Positions 1 to 11,429 of a DNA stretch of 64,000 bases are shown piece after piece. The stretch is from Warburgia ugandensis (lineage: Eukaryota; Streptophyta; Magnoliopsida; Canellales; Canellaceae). The translations under genes and the position numbers were made by a program. The notes beneath the pieces were generated by a model. That model was given only the letters and a program-made list of their open reading frames with translations, was not told where the DNA came from and ran no database searches. Every line of letters starts with the position of its first letter. Position 1 is the first letter of the stretch. The stretch lies in contig CP141132.1 in NCBI GenBank assembly GCA_035236585.1, positions 21,365,945-21,429,944 on the forward strand, in the 5' to 3' direction.

Positions 1-1948
1 CTAAATAAACCTTATAGTTAGTTTAGGTTTAAGATTAATTAATTACAAAGTCAATTTAGGTGAAGTGTTACTTAGTGGAATTTTCATTTGCATTAGTTAT
101 TTTACATTATTGGCCACATCAACATATTCATGCACCATCTTTAGCTTGTAGGTGCAATCTTTCTAGCCCTTCCCTCTCTCCTCATTATTTCATTTGTCCA
201 CACTTTTGTTTTGAAAACATTAGGGACAATGTTTAATTTAAAACACTAGAGACATTGTTTAATTTAAGTCTGCACTAGTGTATTTTTTATTTGAAATGTC
301 CAGAGTTTTTGTTTTTACTCTTTTCTACTATCAAAATAAAAATTAAAAAATTTATGATAAGTTCCTTAACAAGGATGAGAATCTAAATATTCAATATATC
401 ATTGAGATTATAGCTTATTAATAGATTTGTATATACTTAGTTTATTATATTATCCTTTTTCTAAAAATTTTCATTAAAAGTTTAATTCAAAATAATTATC
501 ACACAAATAACCATATATATTTTAAGTTTAAGAGTAAATATAACTTATACATCCTAAAGAAGATTAGTATAGACTTATAACCTATTTGAGAGTAGATCCA
601 TTCTTTCTTTTTGAGGGTTATGCATAAATTCTATAAAAAAATTCAGTGGATATGAATTTGTAGATGATCTCATCATTCTTGTCTTTGTAAACTGTTGAGA
701 AATCATATAAATGACTATATCATATGTATCTTGTGTTTATGATCATTTTTAAACCATATGAAATCTAGGAGATGATAGATGCGATCATTTTTTGTTAAAA
801 CCCATAGTCTTAAACCCACCTTGAGTTATTTCCAATACTTAGCCCTTTAAGCCTTTTATATTAAGTCTTTTTTCTTGTTAACCAATTTACCGTAACCATA
901 TTTAACACTTTAATATCTCCATTACCTAGTCTATTTTGAAAATATGTATAGTTGATTTGCAAAAATATCTTGATGAAATAGTATGGGCAATACAATTCAA
1001 GAGATGAACATCAAAAGGCTGAAAAGAAGAAGACTTCAAAAAGGCTATAAATAAAGTCAAGTAGAAAATTGTAGAAATGAAGAAAGATAGCTGATGAAAA
1101 TAAGGATGTTCACTCTCATGTGTAGAAAAGAATATTGTGAAAATACTAATAAAAAACCTTTACATATTCTTTAGAACAATTTTTGTTTACCCTTATACAT
1201 TTTTCTTTAATAACCCTATCCTAAGCTTATTTTTCGTCCTAGTGAAAGACCTAACTTGAGCTTAAGAATAATATGGCTTAGATGTGATTATGAATGAGTA
1301 GGAATTTTGGTAGAGTGTAACATTCTTTAATAGTTGATATCCTTTCCATGAGACTATTATTAGATTTTTCTAAGTTATTATTCTTTTCTATGAAATAGGT
1401 AAGAATTTAGCTTTAATAAACATCATTCTACGTGCATATTCAAGAAAAATTTACCCTTATATGAGTCGTAAGAATATCTTGTGAGATTTGAACTCAAAGC
1501 ATACTTTTGTACTATAATGGAGGATATAATTTACTTGGAGACACATAATTACGTATATATTGGTTATATTCACACACTCACATTCTAAGATTTGATTGGT
1601 AAAGGAAGTTCTTTAGTATAAAGGTAGGATTATGAAATTGTGTTCATTTTTATTAGTATGCCAAAGTTATGAGTTTAATGAATGCTAAATTGAAGAAAAT
1701 TCTATAAAAAAAAAATAAAGAACTTCCATAATGGTTTTTGAAAGGTTTTTGAGTGGCATTCCTAGAAACCCTTACGAGACTATAACTCATCTAGAAGGGG
1801 TAATCTAAGGGTTTAAAGGCTTTTTGCATATGCTAAATGTAAACGATAGCACCCATAAAAGTGGTTAGGATTTTTGGATTTTTTTTTATTTTTATTTTTC
1901 TACTTTGTAGTTTTTCTTGAGGACTAGCAAAATATAAGTTTGGGAGTA
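1..1948 (+). mobile_element. 3' noncoding internal region of a gypsy-type LTR retrotransposon (plus-strand copy)
   Basis: No coding frame is visible. From about 240 onward the sequence matches, in inverted orientation, the stretch from about 6900 down to 5440. Shared landmarks are a phrase near 240-290 (short motif 'tttaatttaagtct'), the stretch at 860-930 against the complement of 6240-6330, and the stretch at 1180-1390 against the complement of 5820-6000. Just before 1949 there is a purine-rich tract followed by TGATA, which looks like a polypurine tract next to an LTR start. Long noncoding spacers between pol and the 3' LTR are known in Tat/Athila-type plant elements, and I infer that kind. 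Anything 5' of this lies outside the window. Confidence 0.5.
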
Positions 1949-2930
1949 TTTGATATACTAAGAAATATTACATGTAATATCCCTACATGGACCCACTTTC
2001 CTTACTTTTCTTCCACACACCTTTGTTTTCTATCTTCCATGTACTATCTTTTTCTCTCTTCCATGTACTAACCATCCTCCACTCAACACCTTTTTTTTCT
2101 CTTCCATGCCCCATCCATCCTCTTTACCTACACACCCTTACTTTCTTACTTCAACAACTTCCACCATCCTAGGGCTACACACACTATCATTCTAGCATTC
2201 CATCCCCCCACTAGGTGTCTCATTTGTAAAACTCTTTTCTATCCATGTGTTTCAGCCCTTTGTTTCATGCATGTTCCTCTACTAACGCTCTTCCTAGAGT
2301 TTTATTAAGGAAAAGCTTATACATGCACTCACTTTCTTCACTCTTTTTATTTTTTGTTTAGAGCTTGGAAATTTTAGAAGAGGAAGAACCAAATTGCACT
2401 GCCTTCTATGGAAGCCTAGTGTTCTCCTTCCTAAATGGTTGTATGCACATGGTTGATGTTCTTTTGGGTTTGTGACATGAAGGGTGATTCTCGCTCTTCT
2501 TGTTGGCTATGAATACAGTGCCTAAACAAGTTGAAGGAATCAACTTGATGATGAAAAATTGGCAGTAATTTAGTGTGCGACAGTTTAAAGTGAAGTTTGC
2601 ATACCATTATTGAGTGACACAATAAGGGAGTCCTATAAAGGAAGTTCAAGATTGCAAAAAAAGGAAGTTTATTTTATTTGCTTTGCTTTTCCTTTTTTAT
2701 GTAATTAATTCCATTGTACAAAGTTAATGTTAATGAAATTCAATTCTTTATTTCAAGTTCCTAGATAGTTTTATGTTTATGATTAAGTTCTCTCCTGTAG
2801 TTTTTTTCCTGTATTAGTAGTTCCATGTTTCTTTTAAATCATTGGCTCGGTTAAAGTTGGATAATTTAGCTTTTAATTGAATTCTTGTTAATTAAGTGCC
2901 TCTATGGATAAACCCCAATTTGCTAACTCT
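1949..2930 (+). mobile_element. LTR fragment, plus-strand copy
   Basis: This begins at a TG after the purine-rich tract 'aagtttgggagtatt'. The part from about 2280 to 2900 matches the complement of about 3760-3030, including 'gagtgacacaat' followed by a 'ggaagttt' stretch and a T-rich stretch around 2680-2760. It appears shorter than the inverted copy, so it is probably internally deleted. The 3' limit is not sharp; homology fades near 2900-2990, which is the centre of the inverted arrangement. The short open frames here have no recognisable product. Confidence 0.45.
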
Positions 2931-3029
2931 AGGCCACAATAGACCCATGCACTTACAAAGTAGTAATATTTAAAACACATCAATATAACTCCTTGTAAGA
3001 TATGGTACACTATGTACCCTAACAATTAC

Positions 3030-5440
3030 CACAAGTTCATAGTTTCATTGGACTAAAGAATTGGCAAATACATGTAGATCCTACAAGGACTATATGATCA
3101 ATGAGAGTTAATTAAAATCAAGTTGCTTTACTCTAACCTAGCCAACAAGGAATTAAGGGAAAGAACTTTAAACTAAATAACTAAGCAAACTAGGAAATTA
3201 AACTAATTCAAATCAACTAAATAAAGAAAAGTAAGGAAATTTTTTTAGAAAATAAATCAAGTAACCAAGTAAGAAACTAGACTATTAAAGAAATGAAACA
3301 AATATTTCATTAATGGAACTGAATTACAAGAATTACAAGAAATAAAGGAAAGGAAAATAACAAAGCAAATAGGAAACTTCCTTGAAGTGGCTGCTTAGGA
3401 GTCCTTCATTGTGTCACTCAACAACTCATTATCTTCTTTTCTGGGCTTGAATTCCACCTTATGGCTAACTATATTGTGTCACCTCAACAAGTGCCCATAC
3501 ACTTCTCTTCATCCCAATGTACTAAAACTACAATCAAACTTTTCTTATCTCCTTAACCGAACATTCCACAATCCCAATGTAACTCTTAAACCATGCTTTT
3601 GGATTTGGAAGAGTCCTTGGCTTTTATGGAAGGGAACAAGGTTTCTTTTCCTTATCCTTTATTACCAAATCCCAAAAGAGGTGAAGAAGGATGGAAGGCT
3701 AGAAAGAGTAGGAATAAGTGTGAAAGAGTAAGGAGTGTGGTATGCATGTAACTCCTAGAGATGCAACGGAGCTAGTGCATGCTTATGCAATAGAGAAAGA
3801 TGGAGGGCATGATAATTTAAGGGTACAAGGCATGGACATGCAAGGAAAGGGGACATGGTAGAGCAAGGGAGATGGTAGTAGAGATGATGCATGTACTTGA
3901 AATATAGAGAGTGAGTACTAGGCTAAAGGGTGAATCATATCTAAGGATGCAAGGTGAGAATGGTGGTGTGAGTGCAAGAAGAGGAGAGATGGAAGATGAA
4001 GATTGGACCAAGAATGAAAGGGAAGTGGCGATGGAAGAGCTTCCTTACCTCTTCCCCAATAAATTTGAAATTGATCTTTGGGGGAGCTTTGGCAAGGGTG
4101 ATCTCGCTTCTATGTCTCCTAGGTTTATCTTTCATTTCAACTGAAAGGTAAGAGATATGTTTTTATTCTCCTTTACCTCATGTTTATAGAGTTTTAGGAG
4201 TAGAATCCCTATGCATGGATGGCTATGATCTAAGGAAGAAAGATGGAAGAGTGATTGAGATGGCAGTGTAAGAAGGAAGCTAAAAGGGGAATTTCATGGG
4301 GAGGTGGGTTTGACATGAATTACACATGGGTATGAGAGATGAGATGGGAAAGTGGGGAAGGAAAGAGATAATGGTGGGTAGAAAAGTAAATTTGGTAGGA
4401 TAGGAAAGATATTGGCTAAGAGGGAAGGAAGATAGGAAGAATAGGAGGAAATCTAGGAGATTTGGTTGGATTTGCTTGAATTTAGAAAGTAGATTATGTG
4501 GGAGGCATGGAATCACTTGTAATGTATGGAGTTTTTAAATTTGTAAAGAATTTGGACTAGTGGATGATAAGGAATGGTGGAGATCTTTCTTACCTTATGA
4601 CTTTGATTAGAATTTTCAACAAGGACAAGGTAGCTAGGGTTTTTACCTTTTCATGAATGATTAATTCTCGACCCTTAGATCATCATCATCCTATCTTGAG
4701 TGGCTAAGATTTAGTTGAAGTGATCTTATACAAAAATATTTTCTTTTAAAGCTTGTCCACCATTGGATTGGACTGTCTTAGACTAGATAGTCTAGATTCT
4801 ATTGAGATTTCTTTATCAACTATAGGTTTTGTCATGTTTTTTCTCCTAGCTCAACACAATTTTATCCAGCCAATAGCTAATCACCAAGGTGGGATGTATT
4901 TTTTCCTTAAAATTAACAGTGAATCTCCTTGAAAATAGGTGGGCAGCCCACTAAAAAACTCTTTTCCAATAGGCTTTTAGTTAGTCCTCGTCACAATTTA
5001 ACTTCTTATTGGTCCATCCTTGCTTGGATGTGCCCTCATTGGCTACTTAGGATATGCATCTACAAGCATAGATCTTGACCTCTAAGCTCTTGAAGTGTAG
5101 GATAAATTTCAATTTAGATTTCTTATAAATTATCTCTCTTCTCCCCCTCATTTTTATCCACCAATCACACTTTTTTTTCCATATATTTTACATGAAACCA
5201 AGAGTGAGCAACCATCATTCATGAAAATTTAGTGCTCCCTTTTAGGTGGTCCATTCCTTTGGTTTTGTAGGAGATAGAAAGTAAGGAAAAGTCTTTTGCA
5301 TTGTATGTGATCTCATTGTACATGATTTGAGATTCTTTTAAAAGCTTCTCAAGGTGGTAGGACACATGCATACATGCATTAAAAGTTCTATCACCTTACC
5401 TCTGATATGAACACCCTATTTTGATTTTCCATTAAGGGTT
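3030..5440 (-). mobile_element. LTR fragment, minus-strand copy of the same family
   Basis: Read on the minus strand, this matches the plus-strand LTR fragment at 1949-2930 and also the region 24800-26950. A stretch at 4930-5200 (a 'ggcagcccact' box, then 'attggtccatc', then 'atttcttataaatt') matches the complement of 25060-25340 in the same order. The 5200-5400 part matches the complement of 24840-24990. It is therefore a moderately repeated LTR about 2.4 kb long. Open frames within it on both strands are low-complexity and not gene-like. Confidence 0.5.
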
Positions 5441-6900
5441 TCTGACTACTCTTATGAAAGTCCTTCAAATGAGAGAATTTTCTTGTATTCAGCTTCTATT
5501 AAATTTCTAACTTTAGCATGATAATAAAAATGAACAAAAGTTTAGAATCCTACCCCTATGCTAAAGATATTTTATTATTTCATCAAGCTTGGAATGTGAG
5601 TGTGAATATATAGCCAATATATACATAATGTTAGTTTCCAAGTAAAATGTAACCTAAATTGCTGTCCAAAGTGTGTGTGAGTTCAAATTTCATAAGATAT
5701 ACTAAACAGTCAGAAAGAAGTCTCTCAGAAGTGGGTTATACGATCTTTAATGTGTCAGTAGAATAATGTATATCAAGGTAAAATTGTTACATATTTCCAT
5801 ACCAAACAATGATAACTTAAAAAGAAGATAATACTAGTCTCATGAAAGGATATCAACTATTTAAGAATGTTATACTTTACCAAAATCCCTGCTCATCTAT
5901 AACCATATTCAAGTTGCACTACTGCTAAGATCAAGTTAGGACTTTTAATAGGACAAAACATAGGCTCAGGATAGGGTTATCAAAAGAATGGTATAAGGGT
6001 CCACAAAGGTGTTTTAAAATATATCTAAAGTTCACAATTTCCTTTTCTACCCATAAGAGTGAACATCCTGTTTCATTGGCTTTTCATTTTTACTATTTTT
6101 TCTTTTCCATTTTTTCTTTGACTTTTGCATATAGCCTTTCGTTCTTAATTTTTCTTCCTTTATGTTCATCTCTTGAACTTTATTGTTCATACTTTTCTTC
6201 AAAATATTCTTCTACCAACTCTACAAATCTTTAAAAACACTCGGTAATGGATATGTTAAAGGGATTAATAGGGTAATGATTAATTGGCTAACCAACAAAA
6301 GGATAGAAAATTAAATTAGGAAGGCTAAAGGCCCTGGGTTTACCAAGGATGGCCTCTATCATTTTCTAGGTTCCACATGACTAAAATTGATTATGAACTT
6401 AAGAGATAAATGGTATTTTGAAATGTTTCTTCAATAGTTGACCAAGGTAAAGAATAATGAGACCATTTAAGAATTTATGTCCACTAAAGAAAATTTTAAA
6501 TCTTTGTATAACCCTTAAAAGGAAGATTATCTCTAAAACTCACATGTGTTATAAGTCTCCACAAATCTTCTTCAAGATCTATAAGTTATATTTTCTCTTC
6601 AACTTAGGATATTTTATGCAATAATCATTCCAAGTCTAACTTTTCATAGAACACTTTAGAAAAATGATAAAATATTGAACTAATTGTATCCAAATCTATT
6701 AAGAAGCTAAAGTCCAAAAATATACTAAATATTCAAAATATTTTGAATTCTTATCCTAGTAAAGGAACTTTTCATAAAATTTTCAATTTTTTTATTTTTT
6801 CAAGTAAATTCAAAACAAACTTAAAATAAACTACGAAAAACCTTAAATGCATCAAAATTGAAATACTCTACCCCTAGACTAAAATTATAGATTGCCCTCA
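5440..6900 (-). mobile_element. 3' noncoding internal region, minus-strand copy
   Basis: This is collinear in inverted orientation with 240-1800 along about 1.4 kb, so similarity is long-range rather than a single motif. On the minus strand it lies downstream of the gag-protease relics at 11290-7647, in the order expected for one element: gag, protease, (polymerase missing), spacer, LTR. No coding frame is visible. The conserved start of the spacer lies near 6900, where the complement reads 'tttagtctaggggtagagta'. Confidence 0.5.
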
Positions 6901-7079
6901 ATATTTAGAACTCCATACCATGGACAAATGAATTAATAAAGGTAAAGGAAAGGGTGAGAAAGATAGTATCTGCACTTGTAGGATAGGGCATTGATTTACT
7001 AGTATGGACACAGATGCAAAATGCAGCTCTATGACACTTAAACTAAACTAACTGCTCTATTAACCTAAACCTTAACTAA

Positions 7080-7640
7080 CTATGAAGGACTTTGTAGAAA
7101 ACTCACTCCATTTTAGAATTTTATGATAGTCTATGTACATTTTCCACTTAGAAAAGTATGGTGGTGATAATAATATAGCATGATGGTCAAATCGGGCACA
7201 TGGAATGCCAACGTCGAAAGGCAAAAAGTGTTCCTCCTCTCTTACATCTTCCTGAAAGCTAGGCTAAAGCTCACTCCATATCTCCCTAAAAGGTTCTTCA
7301 TTTTCCTCTAAATGCAAAGAAATAGGAGGGATTATGCCCTCTCTGTCATCTTCTGTATAACCTAGAACTTGTTGACATTGGATCTTAAAATCAATTTTCT
7401 CACTTCCTTATTCTATATCAAACTCTATAGTAATAGGCAAGGGATTTGAAGAACTAAAACTATCATAGTGTGCACTATCTGGGACAGGTGGTGAGTTCAA
7501 ATCAAGTGTGTTTTCAATTAATGGCTCAAATAGAATCTCAGGAGATGGAATGGATCCTACTTGAGCTTTTCATTTTGAAGTGTATTAATGGCACAATATC
7601 TATCTAATTCCTTACTTCATCAATGGAGATGTCTATATCA
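7080..7640 (-). pseudogene. Unrecognised coding-like stretch downstream of gypsy protease
   Basis: On the minus strand, about 100 codons between roughly 7380 and 7080 read with only one internal stop. The composition is protein-like, with an acidic segment (LHLEENEEPFREIW) followed by an aromatic and histidine-rich segment (CARFDHHAILL). The part from 7640 to 7390 is more broken. It sits between the protease relic and the noncoding 3' spacer, where RT would normally lie, but I see no RT motifs. It may be the protease-to-RT linker of the element or an unrelated fragment. I do not assign a function. Confidence 0.3.
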
Positions 7641-7646
7641 AAATCA

Positions 7647-8160
7647 TCAATACCAAAATGAGCTAGAAGGCCTAGAAAGGATCAATGGTGGATAATGGTA
7701 GAGATAGTAGACTATATACCATATTAACTTCAGAAGGGCTTTCAGAGTCTTATTACCTTTATTAAAGACATTAAGCATGATGCCCATGTTCCCAAAGAAC
7801 AACTGCATGGTACAATTCCTATAATTAATTATTACATTTGAAGTGGCCAAGAGTGGTCGTCCCAAAATGATTGGTATTTGACTATCGAGGTCTACTACAA
7901 ACTGTATATCTAAGACTAGGAAGTCTACTAGAAATAAAAACTTATCAACTTGAACTAGTACATCCTCTACCACACCACAAGGAACTTTAACTGACCTATC
8001 TGGCTATTGTAGTGTGGTAGCAGTTTTTTTCATCTCGCCTAAACCTAATTCCTTACATATAGAATAAGGTAATAGGTTAACACTAGACCCCAAATCAAAT
8101 AATGCCCTATCAATTGTGTTCCTCAATCACACATGATATAGTAGGGCACCCTAGATCTTT
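7647..8160 (-). pseudogene. Gypsy (Tat/Athila-like) aspartic protease relic, proximal copy
   Basis: In plant gypsy elements this domain cleaves the Gag-Pol polyprotein inside the virus-like particle. Translated from the minus strand there is an active-site-like motif DLGSSVNLLPYSI followed by KELGLGE, then VEDVLVQVDKF and the C-terminal IILGRPLLATSN box, all in the order typical of Tat/Athila-type proteases. An in-frame stop (TAG) lies between the active-site part and the VEDVLV part, and a frameshift precedes the active site near 8110. The 108-codon open frame at 7973-7647 is only the C-terminal half. The gene is therefore dead. A second copy lies at 9187-9600. Confidence 0.75.
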
Positions 8161-9130
8161 ATATTTTGGTGGAGCATTGTGTTGTAGGATTGAGGTTGCT
8201 TGCTCAATGCAATATGCTTTCCTCTAGTCAAGCATGCCTAATTATCTATTACTTTTTCACTCCTAAGGATAGTTGTGGATTGGATCTGTTCATAAAATGT
8301 CTTCTCGTTAGAAGTTATTCCAATCTCATACTAACCATTAGGGTTGGGCTTAGGCTAACTAGGAAATTTTGCCTTTCCCTATTAGTAAGAGTAGTAGCAA
8401 TTTGACCCAATTGGTACTCGAACTGCACAATAGATTGTGAGTGTGTCTGCATTGTTTATTTAATACTATTATGGGATTCCAATGAACTCTAGCAAACAAA
8501 GAGAGGATCTCTTTTAAAGATTTTACCCCCTATTGTGGAGAAACTATGGTGGTACATGTTGCTGTGAAGGTGGGGCTCTCAAAAAGGTTGATTAAGGGGG
8601 ATCCTAGATGGTCCTCCTTGGTTATTCTAAGACCATGAGAAATTGGGATTCCTAGCCCATCTAGGATTGTAAGTCTCAGAATATGGATTATCATCGCTAG
8701 TATTTCTTAATGCATATAATTCATTCATTTGCCCTAAAAAAATTTCAAGGAATGTAATGCTGGAGGGGCATGAAGCGGTAGGATATGTTGTACTAGAAAA
8801 AAGTGAACAAACCTCAAGTGGAGGTTACATTGTGGATTCTCTAGCCAACATAATTTCCTCTAATTAATAATAAGACTTCCAAACTTGTCCATCCTATCTA
8901 TCAATGTCTATTATGTTATAGAGGTCAGGAGTGGCCCATATCTTATATATACCACTTTTCTTTTGAGGATATGGAAATCTTTCTATTCTAACAGAATAAT
9001 CCCATTTGCTGGGAATTCTTAGATAGATTTCAAACAAGTTACAAGCCTCCACATCACTATTGGTCTAAAGTGTCTCAGCACTAGTGGCATCAATTGTACG
9101 TTAGTTCTATAGGGTTTCATATAAATATTG
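8160..9130 (-). pseudogene. Gypsy gag C-terminal relic, proximal copy
   Basis: Minus-strand translation in several frames gives pieces of a Tat/Athila-type Gag C-terminus. These are a segment with SETYNPRWARNPNFSWS (8700-8620), a Q-rich segment ending QLGQIATTL (about 8400), and upstream a piece EACNLFEIYLRIPSKW near 9030. Gag forms the particle shell and binds element RNA. Stops and frameshifts are frequent and no full zinc knuckle is visible. It precedes the protease relic at 7647-8160 in the expected order and is a duplicate of the region at 9600-10830. Confidence 0.6.
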
Positions 9131-9186
9131 TATTTTTTGTCATTTCTCAAAACCATTGTATGTCAACTCTGTGCAGTTCCACCTTC

Positions 9187-9600
9187 AACTGCATAGTACA
9201 ATTCCTATAGTTTGTTATTATTACATTTGATGTGGCCGAGAGCATTCATCCCAAAATGATTGGTATTTGACTACTTGGGTCTACTACAAACTGTATATCT
9301 AAGACTAAGAAGTCTACTGGAAATAAAAACTCATCAACTTGAACCAGTACATCCTCTACTACACCACAAGGAACTTAAACTAACCTATCTTCCAATTGTA
9401 GTGTGGTGATAGTCCTTTCTATCTAGCTAAACCTAATTCCTTATATATAGAATAAGGTAATAGGTTAACACTAGACCCCAAATCAAGTAATGCCCAAGCA
9501 ATTGTATTCCTCACTCACACATGATATAGTGTGGCACCGTAGATCTTTATTTTTTAGTGGGACATTGTGTTGTAGGATTCAACTTGCTTGCTCAGTGAGA
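9187..9600 (-). pseudogene. Gypsy aspartic protease relic, distal copy
   Basis: The nucleotide sequence is nearly collinear with 7800-8160. Both contain 'cccaaaatgattggtatttg', 'gtctactacaaactgtatat' and 'aataggttaacactagaccc'. Translation on the minus strand again gives the active-site-like and ILGRP-type boxes but in broken frames. It follows the gag linker at 9914-9612. The presence of two protease copies in tandem is not expected for a functional element and indicates a tandem duplication after or during decay. Confidence 0.65.
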
Positions 9601-11290
9601 TATGCTTTCCTCTACACTTGATGTGTTCTCTTGTGGGTGAAAACATTCTTCAAAATTTTGGTGTAAGAAGGTATATGTTTGATTGCATTAAGTAATGGAA
9701 TATTTATATTCACCTGTTTGAACACATCCATTAACTCATCAAGATTATTTTCGTTCTTAGTGACCTTAAGACTTTGAGGGAATGGAGCCTTTGGAATACA
9801 ACAAGGTTTAGGATTAGGGTGAGGAGAAATAGGAGGTGGTTGTTTCTTATTTTTTCCCTTCCTATTCTTTATGGGGCTCACATTGTCCTCATCCTTTTCA
9901 ATTTCCATAGTCAAACCTACCTAATTATCTATTACTTTTTCACTCCTAAGGATAGTTATGGATAGGATGTGGTCATAAAATGTCTTCTTGTTAGAGGTTA
10001 TGTCAGTCTCATACTAGGCCTTAGGGTTGGGCTTAGGCTAACTAGGAAAATTTGCCTTTCCCTACCAATAAGAGTAATAGAAATTTGACCTAGTTGGCAC
10101 TCCAACTGCACAATAGATTGTGGGTGTGTCTACGCTATTTGTTTAATACTATTAGAGGATTCCAATGAACTTTGTGAAAACAAAGTGAGGATCTCTTCTA
10201 AAATTTTGTTCCCCTATTGTGGAGGAAACTGCTATTGTGGTACATGTTGATGTGAAGTTGGGCTCTCAAAAAGGTTGATTAAGGGGAATCCTAGATGGTC
10301 CTTCCTGATTATTCTAAGACCATGAGAAATTGGGATTCCTAGCCCATCCAAGATTGTAATTCTTAGAATATGGATTTTTATTGCTAGTTTTGAATGTATA
10401 TAATGCATTCGCTTGCTCTAAATTTTTTTATGGAATGTGATGCTAGACGGGCATGAAGCGGTAGGATGTGTTGTACTAGAAAAAAGTGAGCAAACCTTAG
10501 GTGGAGGTTACATTGTGGATTCTCTAGCCAACATAATTTTCACTAATTTAATAAGAAGACTTCCAAACTTGTCCATCCTATTTATCAATGTCTATTTTCT
10601 TATAGAGGTTAGGAGTGGCCCATATCTTATATATGCCACTTTTCTTTTGACGATGTGGAAATCTATCTGTTCTAGTAGAATAATCCCATTGCCGGGAATT
10701 CTTAGATCGATTTCAAACATGTTATAAGCCTTCAAATCACTATTGGTTTAGAGTGCCCTAGCACTAGTGGCATCAATTGTACGTTAGTTCTATGGGATTA
10801 GACCCTCATATGAATATTGTATTTGTTGTCATTTCTCAAAACCATGGTGTGGACATTTAAGCAACAGGTTCTTCACCTTCAATAGCATTCATAAAAATGC
10901 TCTCCCTTTTCTATTGAAAATTTATGATTTCTCTATGAAGGATGTTAGTTTTGTGGATAGGAAAATTTTGTTTAGGAATTTCTTGGCTAATTGTTTCCTA
11001 GTAGTGATGGACATTACATCTTATGAATTTAGTTATGCCTTTGCTTTATCTTTTAAAGGGAAGGGAAATAACCACAATCTAATAGAGTCATCAAAAAAGT
11101 TTACTGTTTGAATGTAGCACAGATGTCAAGGAATTCTTTGACATGGTGGTAGGTATTCTCCTTATCTTGGCCTTAAAAATTTGTCAAAAGTTGGATGACA
11201 TCCAATTTTAGCTCAAAATACTATACACCCTATAGCATTCCCTCAAGTTCCTCATAATAGGAGAATGTGGTTAGAGATGCTATCCAACTA
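9600..11290 (-). pseudogene. Gypsy (Tat/Athila-like) gag relic, distal copy
   Basis: The longest intact piece is a 100-codon frame (9914-9612). It contains PPPISPHPNPKP, then PFPQSLK, then INIPLLNAIKHIPSYTKILK, which is the conserved linker before the protease in Tat/Athila-type elements. Farther upstream on the minus strand there is HHVKEFLDICATFK (near 11130), then FPFPLKDKAKA and KKFLNKIFL (11070-10960), then KCPHHG (about 10850). These are the typical Gag core motifs in the correct order. There are many stops and frame changes. The N-terminus fades near 11290-11340, next to a gypsy relic on the opposite strand. Confidence 0.7.
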
Positions 11291-11429
11291 TTAGTACACG
11301 AATGAGGGAAAATTTTATAGAAACCACACAGGGAGCGCTGGCTAGAGAAATAAGAGCACTAGGAGATATGCTTTAAGAAGATGGCTCTATCATTGTCCAG
11401 AGAAGATAAGCTAGATGTAGACAAGACCT

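Larger units (their letters stand above)
7800..10850. repeat. Tandem duplication of a gag-protease segment
   Basis: The unit at about 7800-9170 is repeated at about 9187-10850 in the same orientation. Long matching runs occur in order: the protease part, 'cattactttttcactcctaa' (8246 and 9932), 'ggggatcctagatggtcct'-like phrases (8597 and 10287), 'gcatgaagcggtaggat' (8770 and 10450) and the 'ggtggaggttacattgtgg' region (8819 and 10500). The distal copy carries about 350 bp of gag linker (around 9612-9914) that the proximal copy lacks at the same place. The junction near 9170-9187 has no obvious LTR or target-site hallmark. Confidence 0.7.

Noticed and set aside
10437-11111. Plus-strand frames of 96 and 65 codons
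   Set aside because: The minus strand of the same interval encodes clear gag motifs in order, so these are antisense.
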